From Tubiluchus corallicola (lineage: Eukaryota > Priapulida > Priapulimorpha > Priapulimorphida > Tubiluchidae), in the NCBI GenBank assembly GCA_030141605.1, contig JAQGDQ010000842.1, forward strand, positions 38,345-88,603: 50,259 bases of DNA, given 5' to 3'. Position numbers and translations under genes: made by a program. This document shows positions 32,954 through 42,956 of the stretch, one piece after another (the stretch's first letter is position 1; every line of letters starts with the position of its first letter). The notes under the pieces are model-generated. The model was not told where the DNA came from and did not search any database. It saw only the letters and a list, made by a program, of their open reading frames with translations.

Positions 32954-35738
32954 CTACTCGGCATTGGATTCACATGTGTATGATGCTTTGTATGTACAAG
33001 CAATGTCATTCCAACGATAATTGTAGCTCTGGTGAATTACTGCACAGTCCTCTTTTACTTGGTTATAATTATTAGGTTGATTGACATCCCAGCTATTAAA
33101 TACGATGGGCTGACCGTTGGAAAACCACCTCCAGTCGCCCTCACTGTGTTGATCTGTTCCACCAATCCAGAGGTTTTCAATACCTATAAAGAATGTAACT
33201 TAAAATGAAGGTATGGCAAAACCATATTTGCATTTTGGTGCAGTACAAGTGCACTAATGTTTTAATGCCCCCCTTAATGTAGTAGGATATTTTTTCCGCA
33301 TCTACATCGTTGGTTTGCCTTAATGTAAATATGACAAATGTGACTTTTCTTTGATAAAATTGTTCCTGCTTGACAAATTACTGATTTAGATTGCTAGTAA
33401 TAGTAGTAGTCTCAGTAAATAAATCAATACCGCGAAAATTACAAAAAACTCTCTAAAACAATCAGTGGATGAAGCAAAGGGCAGCTGTGTGGTAATTATA
33501 TCTAAATTGATAACAATATTTTCAATGACAATTATCGGTACAACTTTAAAATGACATGAGCACCTTTAAACATGGACATAATAGTACTGCAATTGTCAAA
33601 AAATGCTTTTTAAATTGGTAAATCTATGAAGAAGTTCTAAAGGTAATTGCTAAGACACAAGGTCAAGTAGAATACAGGTAAACTTTATGTTTATAAATAA
33701 TTAATAACACTATACATTGCTCTCTCAGTTTAAGTCACATACTTCTTACTAAGTGATCGCTGAAAGCCAACTGCCCAGGTAAATTTTTTCCATGAAGCAA
33801 GGAAGCCAGCAATTCAATGAAGGTAAATGTTATGCATACTAGTTAAAGGATGAAAGTTTAGGCTGTATATAAAGAAATAGACTTATTTTATAGCTGAAGT
33901 TTTTTGTTTAGGATTTCAATTTTTTAACAAGAGAATGTAATAATATGACTAATGACCATAATTAAGAAACAATAATTAATAAAAATAAGATAAAGAGATC
34001 GTGAGCTTCACGACGAAATCGTTAAATTTTCTCTTATTTCCTCTCTTCTAGCGCAGTCACACACAACATAGGTTTTCAATTTGCACACTCCCACAGGTGC
34101 ACAACCTCTGATTTTGTGGGATTCTTGACCAGCGGCCAGTCTCTATTGTCAGCCAGTCAGATATCACTACATATAACTTACGTTGATAGTGACTTCCACT
34201 ACAAGGCAATTTCCTGATAACATAATTTATTATCCAGATTTCATTAACCACGACAACGCCTTGCTAATTTACAGAAAAAGCAAGTTTGCAAACGTTCATT
34301 TTCGTGAAGAACTTATTCTGGTGGGGCGTGATTTGCCAGGTGCAAATAAAAGTAGAACAATATTAGGTCTTGCAAATTTGCAGTAAAAGTATGATTATCT
34401 TTACCCGGGACTTACTGGAGATTGATCGATTTGCCAAATGCCAATAAAAAACAATTATTTTGTGTGATTTTTGTCGAACTGCTACTAGTAAAATATGACT
34501 TTCCCATCTAACATCCGTTTTACGAGTTAATATTTCTGGATCAGTAGTTATTCCTCATAAAAATTATTACCTTCAAATAGTAAAAGTTTTGCCATTGTGT
34601 TTAGTTTACGTCTACTTAGAAGAATTTTTGTAGCGATGTGAACAGTGAGGGAAATGCATAGTACAAATTTACTATTACCCAGCAGACAGCAAATAAATGT
34701 TTTACCATTCATAGAGTCACAAGGTGATTAGTGTATTTGTAGCTGGCATGTTGCCAAGCAATGTACGTGTGTGGAACCTGCTCAAGAAATTTTTTCACTC
34801 AACGTTCAAGACACTTGCATTTAGTTCTAATTCTGTTTTCTGCATTTACCATTAAATCGGGTTTTGAGCCCCAATCCTAATATTTTGGTTCTGATCCTTA
34901 AGAATGTAGCCCTCCAGCTCCTGTTAGTTTCTTTTACTCCGATTCCGAGCAGCTGCATCCTACCCAAACTCCGATAATGTGTGGAAATTAAACACAGTTA
35001 ATGTTGACTAGAATTACTTAAAAAATTAATATTAAACTGGCAAAAGCTGCTATGGCACAGAAACGTTCACCAGAAATTTAACTTGAAATAAATCATAACC
35101 TATAAAATGACTTCTGTTGTTAATCTGCACATCAGTATTGCCGTGTGCATAATGATAATTTGACTTATTACATAAAAAGTAAAAACATTTAAGGACTTCA
35201 AATACTTGCCTTTCGCTTTCATATTGTTGACTACAAACTGATCTTCCTCAGCGGTTTCTATGGAAACCAACTCACTAGCTGTGGCCAAGCAATTCAAAAA
35301 AGCTCTTCCCCAGTCCACCGTGATTTTGTGAAACAAGTAACAGTGTCCATTGTAGTATTCGCCACCATTTTCACAACATGCTGAGCATGATGCAGTCTCA
35401 TTCTAGAGGAAAAGCAACTTGCAAACTTTCCAAGAGAACACGTTCAGCAAATCCTTTCAAAAGTGTTGGCACTTGTACTTGTAAATTTTATCGAAAAGCT
35501 AGTTACATGTTTAAATCAAAATATTACTGCTATATTAATTGAATGCGTATATATTCATTGAGAAATTTTTAATAATTTATTATACTTTGTTAAACTTCAA
35601 GTTTAACAACGATTGTATTAATTTTAAGGTAATTACCTGTGTGGCCATACTGATGTTTGTCCCACCTTCAATGCTAGCACTCGCACCCCCGAGAGAAACT
35701 GATACGAACAGTAACCTGATCAGAGAGATCACATTCAT
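32954..35738 (-). CDS. Secreted C-type lectin, copy G (3 exons), canonical CTLD
   Basis: Exon 1 is 35637-35738. Its signal peptide looks chimeric: IRLLFVSVSLGG as in C/F, followed by ASASIEGGTNISMATQ as in A. Exon 2 is 35210-35402, with patch ITVDWGRAFLNC and SELVSIETAEED, and donor AAAG/GCAAGT. Exon 3 is 32954-33198, with a single TTTTAAG acceptor. The domain keeps QPNN, KEDCAVI and RWNDIAC, so it is the best candidate in the array for calcium-dependent sugar binding. The predicted length is about 179 aa. The CTLD intron carries a ~390-bp insertion at 33,622-34,014. The poly(A) signal complement is at 32775-32780. Confidence 0.83.
33622..34014. mobile_element. Insertion of unknown type in the lectin G CTLD intron
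   Basis: Other copies read straight through from TTGGTAAAGTCC to AAATCGTTAAATTTTC. Here about 390 bp of unrelated AT-rich sequence is placed between GGTAAATC and AAATCGTT. The AAATC on both sides could be a 5-bp target duplication, but a few bases of the original site are missing. No coding capacity or clear inverted termini. Confidence 0.45.
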
Positions 35739-36022
35739 TATGCAAGTAACAACTATTGCCACAATAAACTACGAAAACAAGTCTTGTAAGTTTATGAACA
35801 TCAAAATAAGTGTTTTAATAAGAAAACCATAAATGGGCAGAAACAAAGCTCAAAAAATCATCCAATAAGAGCTTCTTTGTTCAAAAATTGGATAAAAATT
35901 TTTTATAAAACTAGTGTCACGTGTGTAAGACGAATCACCGTAAGATCAGGGCAAATTCACGTTCGAACACAATGGTGTAAACAGTTAGAATGCTACAATT
36001 CAATTTGTGCCACCTTAGCACT

Positions 36023-36137
36023 TGACGTCACAACAATGAAACAATGTCATTTATGCGTTCGTTGTTTTGTGATAAAACAATAGAAAGGGTTTAATTCCTA
36101 TGATGTCACAACAAAAATCTAATGTCGCGCATGTGCA
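36023..36137. promoter_or_regulatory. CRE and NRF-1-like sites between lectin G and a zinc-finger relic
   Basis: TGACGTCA lies at 36,023-36,030, and CGCGCATGTGCA at 36,126-36,137 is one mismatch from the NRF-1 consensus. It mirrors 4,456-4,570. A CAG/GTGAAGT donor-like site follows at about 36,208 on the plus strand. Confidence 0.45.
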
Positions 36138-36309
36138 GAAACGTATTTCCTGCTTGAATATCGACCAATACTTAAAAGTGAGTTGCTCAAGCCAGAGAGA
36201 AACCTGTCAGGTGAAGTCATCATGATGCATCGTTTGCTGGTGGCAGTTTGAAATGACATTGCAGAACTCACAGTAGAAAAAAGTGAATCAAGTTTAGCTA
36301 GTCAGATAC

Positions 36310-36935
36310 ATTACTTGTTCTGCTTCACCTCATCACCATCAAGGGATTCGTACAAAAGAAGTTTTTTGAATGTTTTCACCGTTTTGCTTCATTCATCACA
36401 ATTAAACCAGAATTTACAAAAGTGAAAAATTTAATGTTTTTTTAAATCATCAGTGTGGTAAAGCATTTACTCACACACACATTCTAAGACAGCATGTAAG
36501 GAGTCACACATGAGAAATGTTCTGCTAACGTCCATCAACGTCCATGAAAACTCTTTTGTATGCAGTCATTGTGATACATTGTACTGGATCATAAAATTGT
36601 TTGTAACAAAACTTGCAAAGGCACAAGCCGTAGGTCATTTATTTCTCATTACACATTTACAATAATTTTGTGTACAAAATATATTGCTTGAGCCTACAAA
36701 TAACCTAATACAAACCATTTTTTCTGTTTCTGCACAAGAAAAAACACACAATGTTTGCCTATATATAAAACTAAATGCGGGCAATCAAAATGCTGGTCTT
36801 GTTAGATTGTCCCACCCTGTAAAAGTAACGAAAATAAATTGAAAATTACGAGGTGAATCGTGTGATAAAAAACTGTTTAGTGCCTCACAATGGATTAATA
36901 TGATGAATGAAACATATGTATGGGATGATATAAAA
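36310..36935 (+). pseudogene. Decayed paralogue of the zinc-finger gene, with 3' flank
   Basis: One plus frame reads RIYKSEKFNVF, then QCGKAFTHTHILRQHVRSHT followed by a stop (36,451-36,510). Slightly further on it gives HENSFVCSHCDT (about 36,542-36,577). These are C2H2 finger and linker remnants with stops and lost cysteines. From about 36,625 to 36,935 the sequence aligns with 46,035-46,370, which lies 3' of the intact gene, including CTGCACAAGAAAA and CTTGTTAGATTGTCCCAC. The relic therefore derives from a whole zinc-finger locus, not a stray finger. Confidence 0.78.
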
Positions 36936-36939
36936 GATA

Positions 36940-37490
36940 GAAAGACTATTACTTTTCTAAAATATTAATAGTAAGATATACATTTTATCTTTTATCCGGA
37001 ATTTCTGCTTAAAAAAGAGTATGCTTGAGGCCAAAGTGTATCAGAGTGTTGTGTCTGGATAGTTGAAATTTTCTGCATTAGCTAATTTCACACAGATGAT
37101 ACTGTACATTGTTACAGTACAAGCTCTGCAGTTACTGAAACCTTTTTCTCAATTTTTTCGTCAAAAATCGATTTTTAATATATTTTAATCTGAGCTAAAC
37201 AATTGAATTTCATATTATAATTATACATAAAAATCCATTGTATGAGTAGTAGAAACTTAAAAAAGTTACTATTTCAAAATTGTAATCTTTATTATGACCA
37301 TCTTGAAGCACATTAGGGAATAAAAGTGTTCTCCTGTACAACCCGCAATTACACATTGAGTTTAGCTTTTTGTTGTATCTGTTTGCTCATCCAATTTGTG
37401 CCTAGAATGAAACCAAATACATTCATATCTTGCTTCGCTGGACCTCACTTTTATGGATTTCTGAAGAATCGTGCTAAATCTTGCATCACT
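36940..37490. other. Intergenic, no gene seen
   Basis: AT-rich sequence. No recognisable coding or repeat content. Confidence 0.5.
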
Positions 37491-37496
37491 GTGAGT

Positions 37497-37610
37497 CATT
37501 ACAGACACAGCTCCTGCTGTATTAGTTTAGTATCGGTAAATACGGACAATCGGCAAATTTGGACTGACGTCTTCCCGCTGGTGCCAAAAAACTGAGATAT
37601 GAGTGTCAAC
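37497..37610 (+). repeat. Dispersed repeat fragment, also at 39.69 kb (inverted) and 40.05 kb
   Basis: The core GGACAATCGGCAAATTTGGA and the end AAACTGAGATATGAG recur in inverted form at 39,690-39,790 and in part at 40,045-40,110 (CAAACTGAGATACGAAC). The CCGATATCCG style resembles ends of pogo-like DNA transposons, but I could not bound an element. Confidence 0.4.
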
Positions 37611-38263
37611 AAAAAATTGATTAAAATGAATTAAGATGCCTTCTTCCATGCTGGTATCTAGTACTGATACTTTAATTAACATCTTAGTTTTTAAGTACAA
37701 GAATTTGCTAATTTTAACTACAATCGTATCAAAACATATCAAACGTTATTGCTACTCAGTGAAAAATTGTCTTTCGTAGAATTCAGTATATCACTATTTA
37801 ATAATACCACCAAAATTAGATTAAAATTATAACAATAACAACAATGATTATTATTAATTAAAATAATAATTATTGAAGAAATTGGACACGTAATTATCAG
37901 GGAATTATTCTGTGTCAAATCAAATCAACCCATTGTTGACTTGCAGTCCGTCTGGGTTGTCAGTTGTTTCATTATTATAAGGGATCGAATTGGGTCGTGC
38001 TGAGAAGAATTGAGCAGTTCGTGTGTTAGTGTTTTCTGAATTAAAGGTTGCCCCTCTTGCTCAACTTCCTTTGGCAACCTTTCGTTACTTTTTGCGTTAT
38101 AAAGATAGTAACCAGTCTTGGAAAAAGTGCGTGTACGTAGGCGACATACACCAATATGTACCGACATTGACATTGAAAGCAACAAGCAATGTATGATTTT
38201 CTTCAGCACAAGAGTGTATTAACTAGCAAGACATTAAGTCAACGTCAGACTTCGATTATTTAA

Positions 38264-38277
38264 TGCTGACGTCAGCA
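38264..38277. promoter_or_regulatory. Perfect 14-bp palindrome matching the CRE-type Maf response element
   Basis: TGCTGACGTCAGCA is a perfect palindrome identical to the consensus known for large Maf/bZIP dimers. It lies 2.8 kb upstream of the zinc-finger coding exon. Whether it regulates anything is unknown. Confidence 0.4.
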
Positions 38278-38420
38278 GCATATTTTTGTACAGTAGCGAA
38301 TTGACGCATTTTGTAAAGGTATTCTTAGGAGAGTTTTAAAGATAACATGGGCTTACATAATCACAAATGAAGATTTATACAGAACAAAAGAAAATTATTG
38401 TAGTTCAAAAGCCAAGATCC

Positions 38421-38633
38421 GAATCAAAGATGGCCAGGACATCTTCTGAGATTACCAAATGAAGCGCCAGTAAGAATCGCCTTAAAGGAAGCCTTAAAAC
38501 TTGATAAAAACCATCTGGTAAACCTAAAACAACTTGGGTGGCTAAGATAAATAAAGATGTTCAGCAACTTCAACCAAATCTATATTTACGAATAGAAGAA
38601 CTTACACAGATAGAAGTGGGTGGAATACTCTGA
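38421..38633 (+). pseudogene. LINE ORF2 C-terminal relic
   Basis: Plus-strand frame RWPGHLLRLPNEAPVRIALK, then a frameshift near 38,508, then PSGKPKTTWVAKINKDVQQL and a stop after EVGGIL. The W-GH-LR-P and G-PKTTW motifs are typical of the C-terminal end of LINE-encoded polymerases. It is a different LINE family from the 9.96-kb relic. The rest of the element is missing. Confidence 0.72.
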
Positions 38634-38639
38634 TAAATG

Positions 38640-39685
38640 TTGATACGTCAATGCGTACAACAAGTGAAATGAGATTTTGATGATGGATTATATTCAGGAA
38701 TCGGTTGCTCTGAACTTTTCTTGTGTAGAGCTCAGAAGTTTATCTACTGAAGGCATAATTTAGCTGCAAGGTATTGAGAAGCGGATGAGATTAATTTGGC
38801 ATGCTGCAGCGCTTACGTAATGGGTGCTGACAAGTCATTATAATGTCTTGTCTCTTTGCTTATTATACGCGATTTTGATTCTCAGATGGCGCTGGTAGGT
38901 TTTTGTTTGCTTTTACTGAAACGAACCAAGGAGTTTAATTACAATCTGATGCTCGGCTGTAATCTGAGGCAGTCTATTATAATCCAGGTCCCCTCGATTC
39001 TGTTTAAACTCTTCATACCTGACATCTTCAATGTTATGAACCCAGACAAATTTTTTCAGCCTCGCACACTATCTGGCACAGCAGGTTGTTTACATTAAAT
39101 TTTAGTCGAGAGATGAACTAAACGTGAACACAGCAACTAAATTTAGTTAAAATAATTATATGGCAACTATTTTAGGTCATTTAAGCTCACGATTTATTTA
39201 TTCAGTCCGAGGAACTAATGTTTCTTGTGAATAAAGTCATGTTTAGTGTTATCTCAATTATTAAATACATAATAATGTGTATTTTCACCCAATTCTGTTC
39301 ACAAAGTATTGAAGAGCAATCGCGAAAGTCGTGTAGATCGTCGTAATGTGCCAAGCGATCATGCCGAATAGGTGGTCCCTTGGCAGAAATCGACTGGGAC
39401 CTAGATTCTAATAGAGTGCGATCAGACTTTCTTTTTATAATTTTCACGTGTTTTTTCAAAGAGCCCCGTTCACCTATGAACTATTTAATTATTGAGAGGT
39501 TCCGTGATTACATCATTTTCTGATCCCGCTGTGGTACTACGTCTCCTAGTGCCCATGGAGTCTAATGACCTGACCAGATTATCCTAACTGACTGATCCAG
39601 ACAACATGTATCCAAGGCCATAACTCATTGGCATGTATTGTGTAGTTATAGACTTTATATGCAAATGTAAACTCATTTCTCGATT
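38640..39685. other. Intergenic, no gene seen
   Basis: Open frames of up to about 85 codons occur on both strands, without recognisable domains or splice context. Confidence 0.5.
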
Positions 39686-39689
39686 TGCT

Positions 39690-39790
39690 GGGCAAAATCC
39701 GGGAGTTTTTGTTCCGAATTTGCCGATTGTGCATATTTTCTGTTACTAAGCTAATACAGTGGGTGTCGTGTTTATTATAGTTGCGGTAAT
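39690..39790 (-). repeat. Inverted copy of the 37.5-kb dispersed repeat
   Basis: Reverse-complement match to 37,500-37,600 over the CTGTATTAGYTTAGTA and CAATCGGCAAATTYGGA motifs. Confidence 0.4.
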
Positions 39791-39799
39791 GTAGAATCA

Positions 39800-41045
39800 A
39801 TCTCCTAACTGTGTCAAAAACGTCTAATACGAGCCTCTGCTATGCAAAAGTATGTAAAAACTGTCGACAATTGATTCATATAACTCCTCATAATTGACTC
39901 TAAACTGCCTACACATGCTGATTAAACAACTAAATATGCCGACATGTGAGCGACACACGTGTCTTTACATGAACAAAGCCGTCAAGTAGCAGTGAGCTCG
40001 CGAAATAATGCACTGTGTCCGTAGTATGTGGGACTTTTTAACGGAACAGATTTTGTCCGACTTTTCCGATATCCGTAAAAGCGAGGTCCGGCAAACTGAG
40101 ATACGAACCTAGTTTTATATTGTATATTGTGCATGGTTTGCATTGTAGTGGTTTATGCTTATATGCTTAAATTTTGTTGCCTTTGTAGCTAAAATTCCTT
40201 TCAAACGTTTTGTTTAATTAAAAGTTAATTTAATAGTTCTTAGTGTTAGTAGATTTAAAAACACTGCCTGATGTTTATTGTGATTAAATACGTATGTTTT
40301 GCTTTTATTTATGCATTTCTATGTATTTATCATGCAATCTATTATTATAGTTTTTGTCATACATAGTTTTTTATCGATAACGCTATTACTATTACGCTAT
40401 TACCATTATAATGCTATAACTTACATATATATATATATGTATATATAATCGAGTTCTGCTAATGTGATTTGGTTCATAACAAAACTCCCAATAGCAAGAC
40501 AGCTATGATGCCCCCAAATTTATAATAAAACCAGTTTAATCCTTACGAAGCTCCTTATTGCCAAACTCCAGATTTTACGATGTTTTTGTCAAAGACCTGT
40601 CATCCTGTCACTATAGTTTTAATAAAAAAAATCACTTTTAATATGATTATTGCTGACGTAGGTTGCTTAGCAATATTAAAGAACAGATGGTATGTCTTTT
40701 TTGAGACATTTTGCCGCTGTTTCTATACGCTTTCTTTCTCGACCCGTTTTGAAATTATTTCCATTCTCAAAACTGACTTGTATTTTAAAGATTATGCCCT
40801 ATTTCAAATGTTTCAATGTTAATGAACATTTTAAAAGTGCTGAATTATTCGAATCCACAATTTTTGGTTTGAATATAATTCAAATTTAAAAAAACTATTT
40901 CTACCCAAATTTGAACATTCGATGCTCCTTCTGGTTTCTGGTCATCCATCCATTTACAAAGATCATGTGTGATTGTCATGTAAAGTTTTGTCATTTGTTA
41001 GTGAGAACTTTTGGAAGTTTCATCAATTTACTTCTTTTTTTACAG
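39800..41045. other. 5' flank or intron of the zinc-finger gene, no exon identified
   Basis: AT-rich, with an alternating AT tract at 40,424-40,449. It ends in a strong splice acceptor, a run of T and C followed by ACAG at 41,042-41,045. A first exon must lie upstream but I cannot place it. Confidence 0.5.
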
Positions 41046-42794
41046 AAATTGGTTCTTCATCTCCATATTTGTCTACAAAGTTGGATCAGGGAGTGTAAGC
41101 AGTTCTTTGGACTTGCGAAAATTGAAAATGCATTTATAGATGCATCGATTGATGTAAAAATGCAAACTGATAATATACGAGTAAAAACTGCTAGTGATGA
41201 CGAATCATTTAAACTAAACAATAACAAACACAAAGCTGATGAGTGCGATTATCAAGGATATGAAATACCTATAAAAACTGAACAGGATGCCTTCATAGAT
41301 GATACAGAAAAAAAGAATGACGTTGACTCAACTTCACACGTGAGTGAGGGACTTAACCCTTTACTTATGAATAATGAATACAGTGTTGAAGTAAATGCGG
41401 TAGGTAATCATTTGAGTGGAGAGACAACAGACAAAAATGTGAAAACTGTTGATTATTCAATAAAAATTGAACCTAGTACTTCAGCCGATGATGTGGAAGA
41501 AAATATACAAGGTTTAACAAAAGACGAATTCTTTGCAAATGTAACTGAAGAATGTAACGAGCATCAGCCTAATAACTCTGATTCTGCTGTTAAACACAAT
41601 CAAAATGTAGCTCCTTTTATACAAGAATCACACAGATTCAATTTTGCTTTGCCAGGTGCTCCTAAATTACATTCACAAGGCCACATTGGAGAGAGAACTT
41701 TTAGGTGTACTCTGTGTAATGCTGCATTTACTCATGCGTCTAATCTGAAAGTACACTCAAGAACTCACGCTGGACAAAAACTTTTCAAGTGCAGTCAGTG
41801 TGGTGCTTCATTTACTCGAGCAGATGATCTGACGAAACACTTTAGAATCCACACTGGAGAAAAACCATTTAAATGTTGTCAGTGTGATGCAGCGTTTACT
41901 CAAGCAGGTACTCTGAAAAGACATTTTAGAGTTCATACTGGAGAAAAGCCATTCAAGTGTTCTCACTGCGGTGCTGCATTTACTCAAGCAGGCAGTCTGA
42001 AAGTACATTTAAGAATTCACACTGGAGAAAAGCCATTTAAGTGCAGTCATTGTGATGCTGCGTTTGTTCGAGGAGATGATCTGAGAAAACATGTAAGAGT
42101 TCACACAGGAGAAAAACCTTTTAAATGTTTTCAATGTGATGCCGCATTTACTCGAGCAGATGATCTGAAAAGGCATTCGAGAAGTCACACAGGAGTAAAA
42201 CCTTTTAAATGTTTTCAGTGTGATACTGCATTTACTCAACTAAGCAGTCTCAAAGTACATTTAAGAATTCACACTGGAGAAAAGCCGTTTAAGTGCATTC
42301 GTTGTGATGCAGCATTTGCTCGTTCGGGTCATCTGAGAAGACATTCGAGAATTCACACTGGAGAAAAACCATATAAGTGCAGTGAATGTGATGCTGCATT
42401 TGCTCAGGCAAGTACTCTCAAAGCACATTCAAGAACTCACAGCGGCGAGAAACCTTTTAAGTGTAGTGAGTGTGACGCTGCATTTGCTTACTCCGGCCAT
42501 CTCAAGATACATTTTAGAATTCACACTGGAGAGAAACCATTCAAATGTGGTCAGTGTGCTACTGCATATGCTCATCCAGGAGCACTGAGATTACATTCAA
42601 GCATTCACACTGGAGAAAAACCATTTAAGTGTTATCACTGTGATGCTGCATTTACTCAGGCACTTGGTCTGAAAGTACATTTAAGAATTCACACCGGGAA
42701 GAAACTGTTCAAGTGCAACCATTGTGATGCTACATTTCCTCAGGCAGGCAATCTGAAAAGACATTTGAGAATTCACACTGGAGAAACCCATTGA
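41046..42794 (+). CDS. C2H2 zinc-finger protein with 13 tandem fingers
   Basis: A probable nuclear DNA-binding protein (zf-C2H2). The reading frame is open from 40,911, but TTTTTTTACAG at 41,045 suggests the exon starts at 41,046. The first in-exon ATG is at 41,160; another in-frame ATG (40,965) would apply if the exon is not spliced. The N-terminal ~180 residues are acidic and low in structure, with SUMO-type motifs PIKTEQ and SIKIEP. Fingers begin at 41,700 (FRCTLCNAAF) and run to 42,774. There are thirteen complete CX2C...HX3H units joined mostly by HTGEKPFKC linkers, with CDAAF as the recurring core. Residues at the base-contact positions differ between fingers (ASNLK, ADDLT, AGTLK, SGHLR, LSSLK), so a long specific DNA target is plausible. 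No KRAB, BTB or ZAD domain is seen. Confidence 0.9.
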   Translation, partial: KLVLHLHICLQSWIRECKQFFGLAKIENAFIDASIDVKMQTDNIRVKTASDDESFKLNNNKHKADECDYQGYEIPIKTEQDAFIDDTEKKNDVDSTSHVSEGLNPLLMNNEYSVEVNAVGNHLSGETTDKNVKTVDYSIKIEPSTSADDVEENIQGLTKDEFFANVTEECNEHQPNNSDSAVKHNQNVAPFIQESHRFNFALPGAPKLHSQGHIGERTFRCTLCNAAFTHASNLKVHSRTHAGQKLFKCSQCGASFTRADDLTKHFRIHTGEKPFKCCQCDAAFTQAGTLKRHFRVHTGEKPFKCSHCGAAFTQAGSLKVHLRIHTGEKPFKCSHCDAAFVRGDDLRKHVRVHTGEKPFKCFQCDAAFTRADDLKRHSRSHTGVKPFKCFQCDTAFTQLSSLKVHLRIHTGEKPFKCIRCDAAFARSGHLRRHSRIHTGEKPYKCSECDAAFAQASTLKAHSRTHSGEKPFKCSECDAAFAYSGHLKIHFRIHTGEKPFKCGQCATAYAHPGALRLHSSIHTGEKPFKCYHCDAAFTQALGLKVHLRIHTGKKLFKCNHCDATFPQAGNLKRHLRIHTGETH

Positions 42795-42875
42795 GGTGGG
42801 CACTGTGAAACTATATTTAAGAACTCAGTGGTGCAACCTTTTAAATGCAACAAGTGCTTGTTGAACCTATTTTAA
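42795..42875 (+). pseudogene. In-frame remains of further zinc fingers after the stop
   Basis: Directly after the TGA, in the same frame, come GGHCETIFKN and then QPFKCNKCLLN. These match the start of two more fingers. The ancestral protein therefore had at least fifteen fingers and was shortened at its C-terminus. Confidence 0.75.
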
Positions 42876-42956
42876 CACATCACTGTTAAGTATAGTGAAA
42901 AAGAATTGTTTTTATTTAGTTATTGTTTTGTTAATGTTAGGTCTCAGCAAGCCGTT

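Noticed and set aside
40911-41045. N-terminal extension of the zinc-finger frame
   Set aside because: It is hydrophobic, unlike the acidic N-terminus that follows, and ends at a strong TTTTTTTACAG acceptor, so it is more likely intron.
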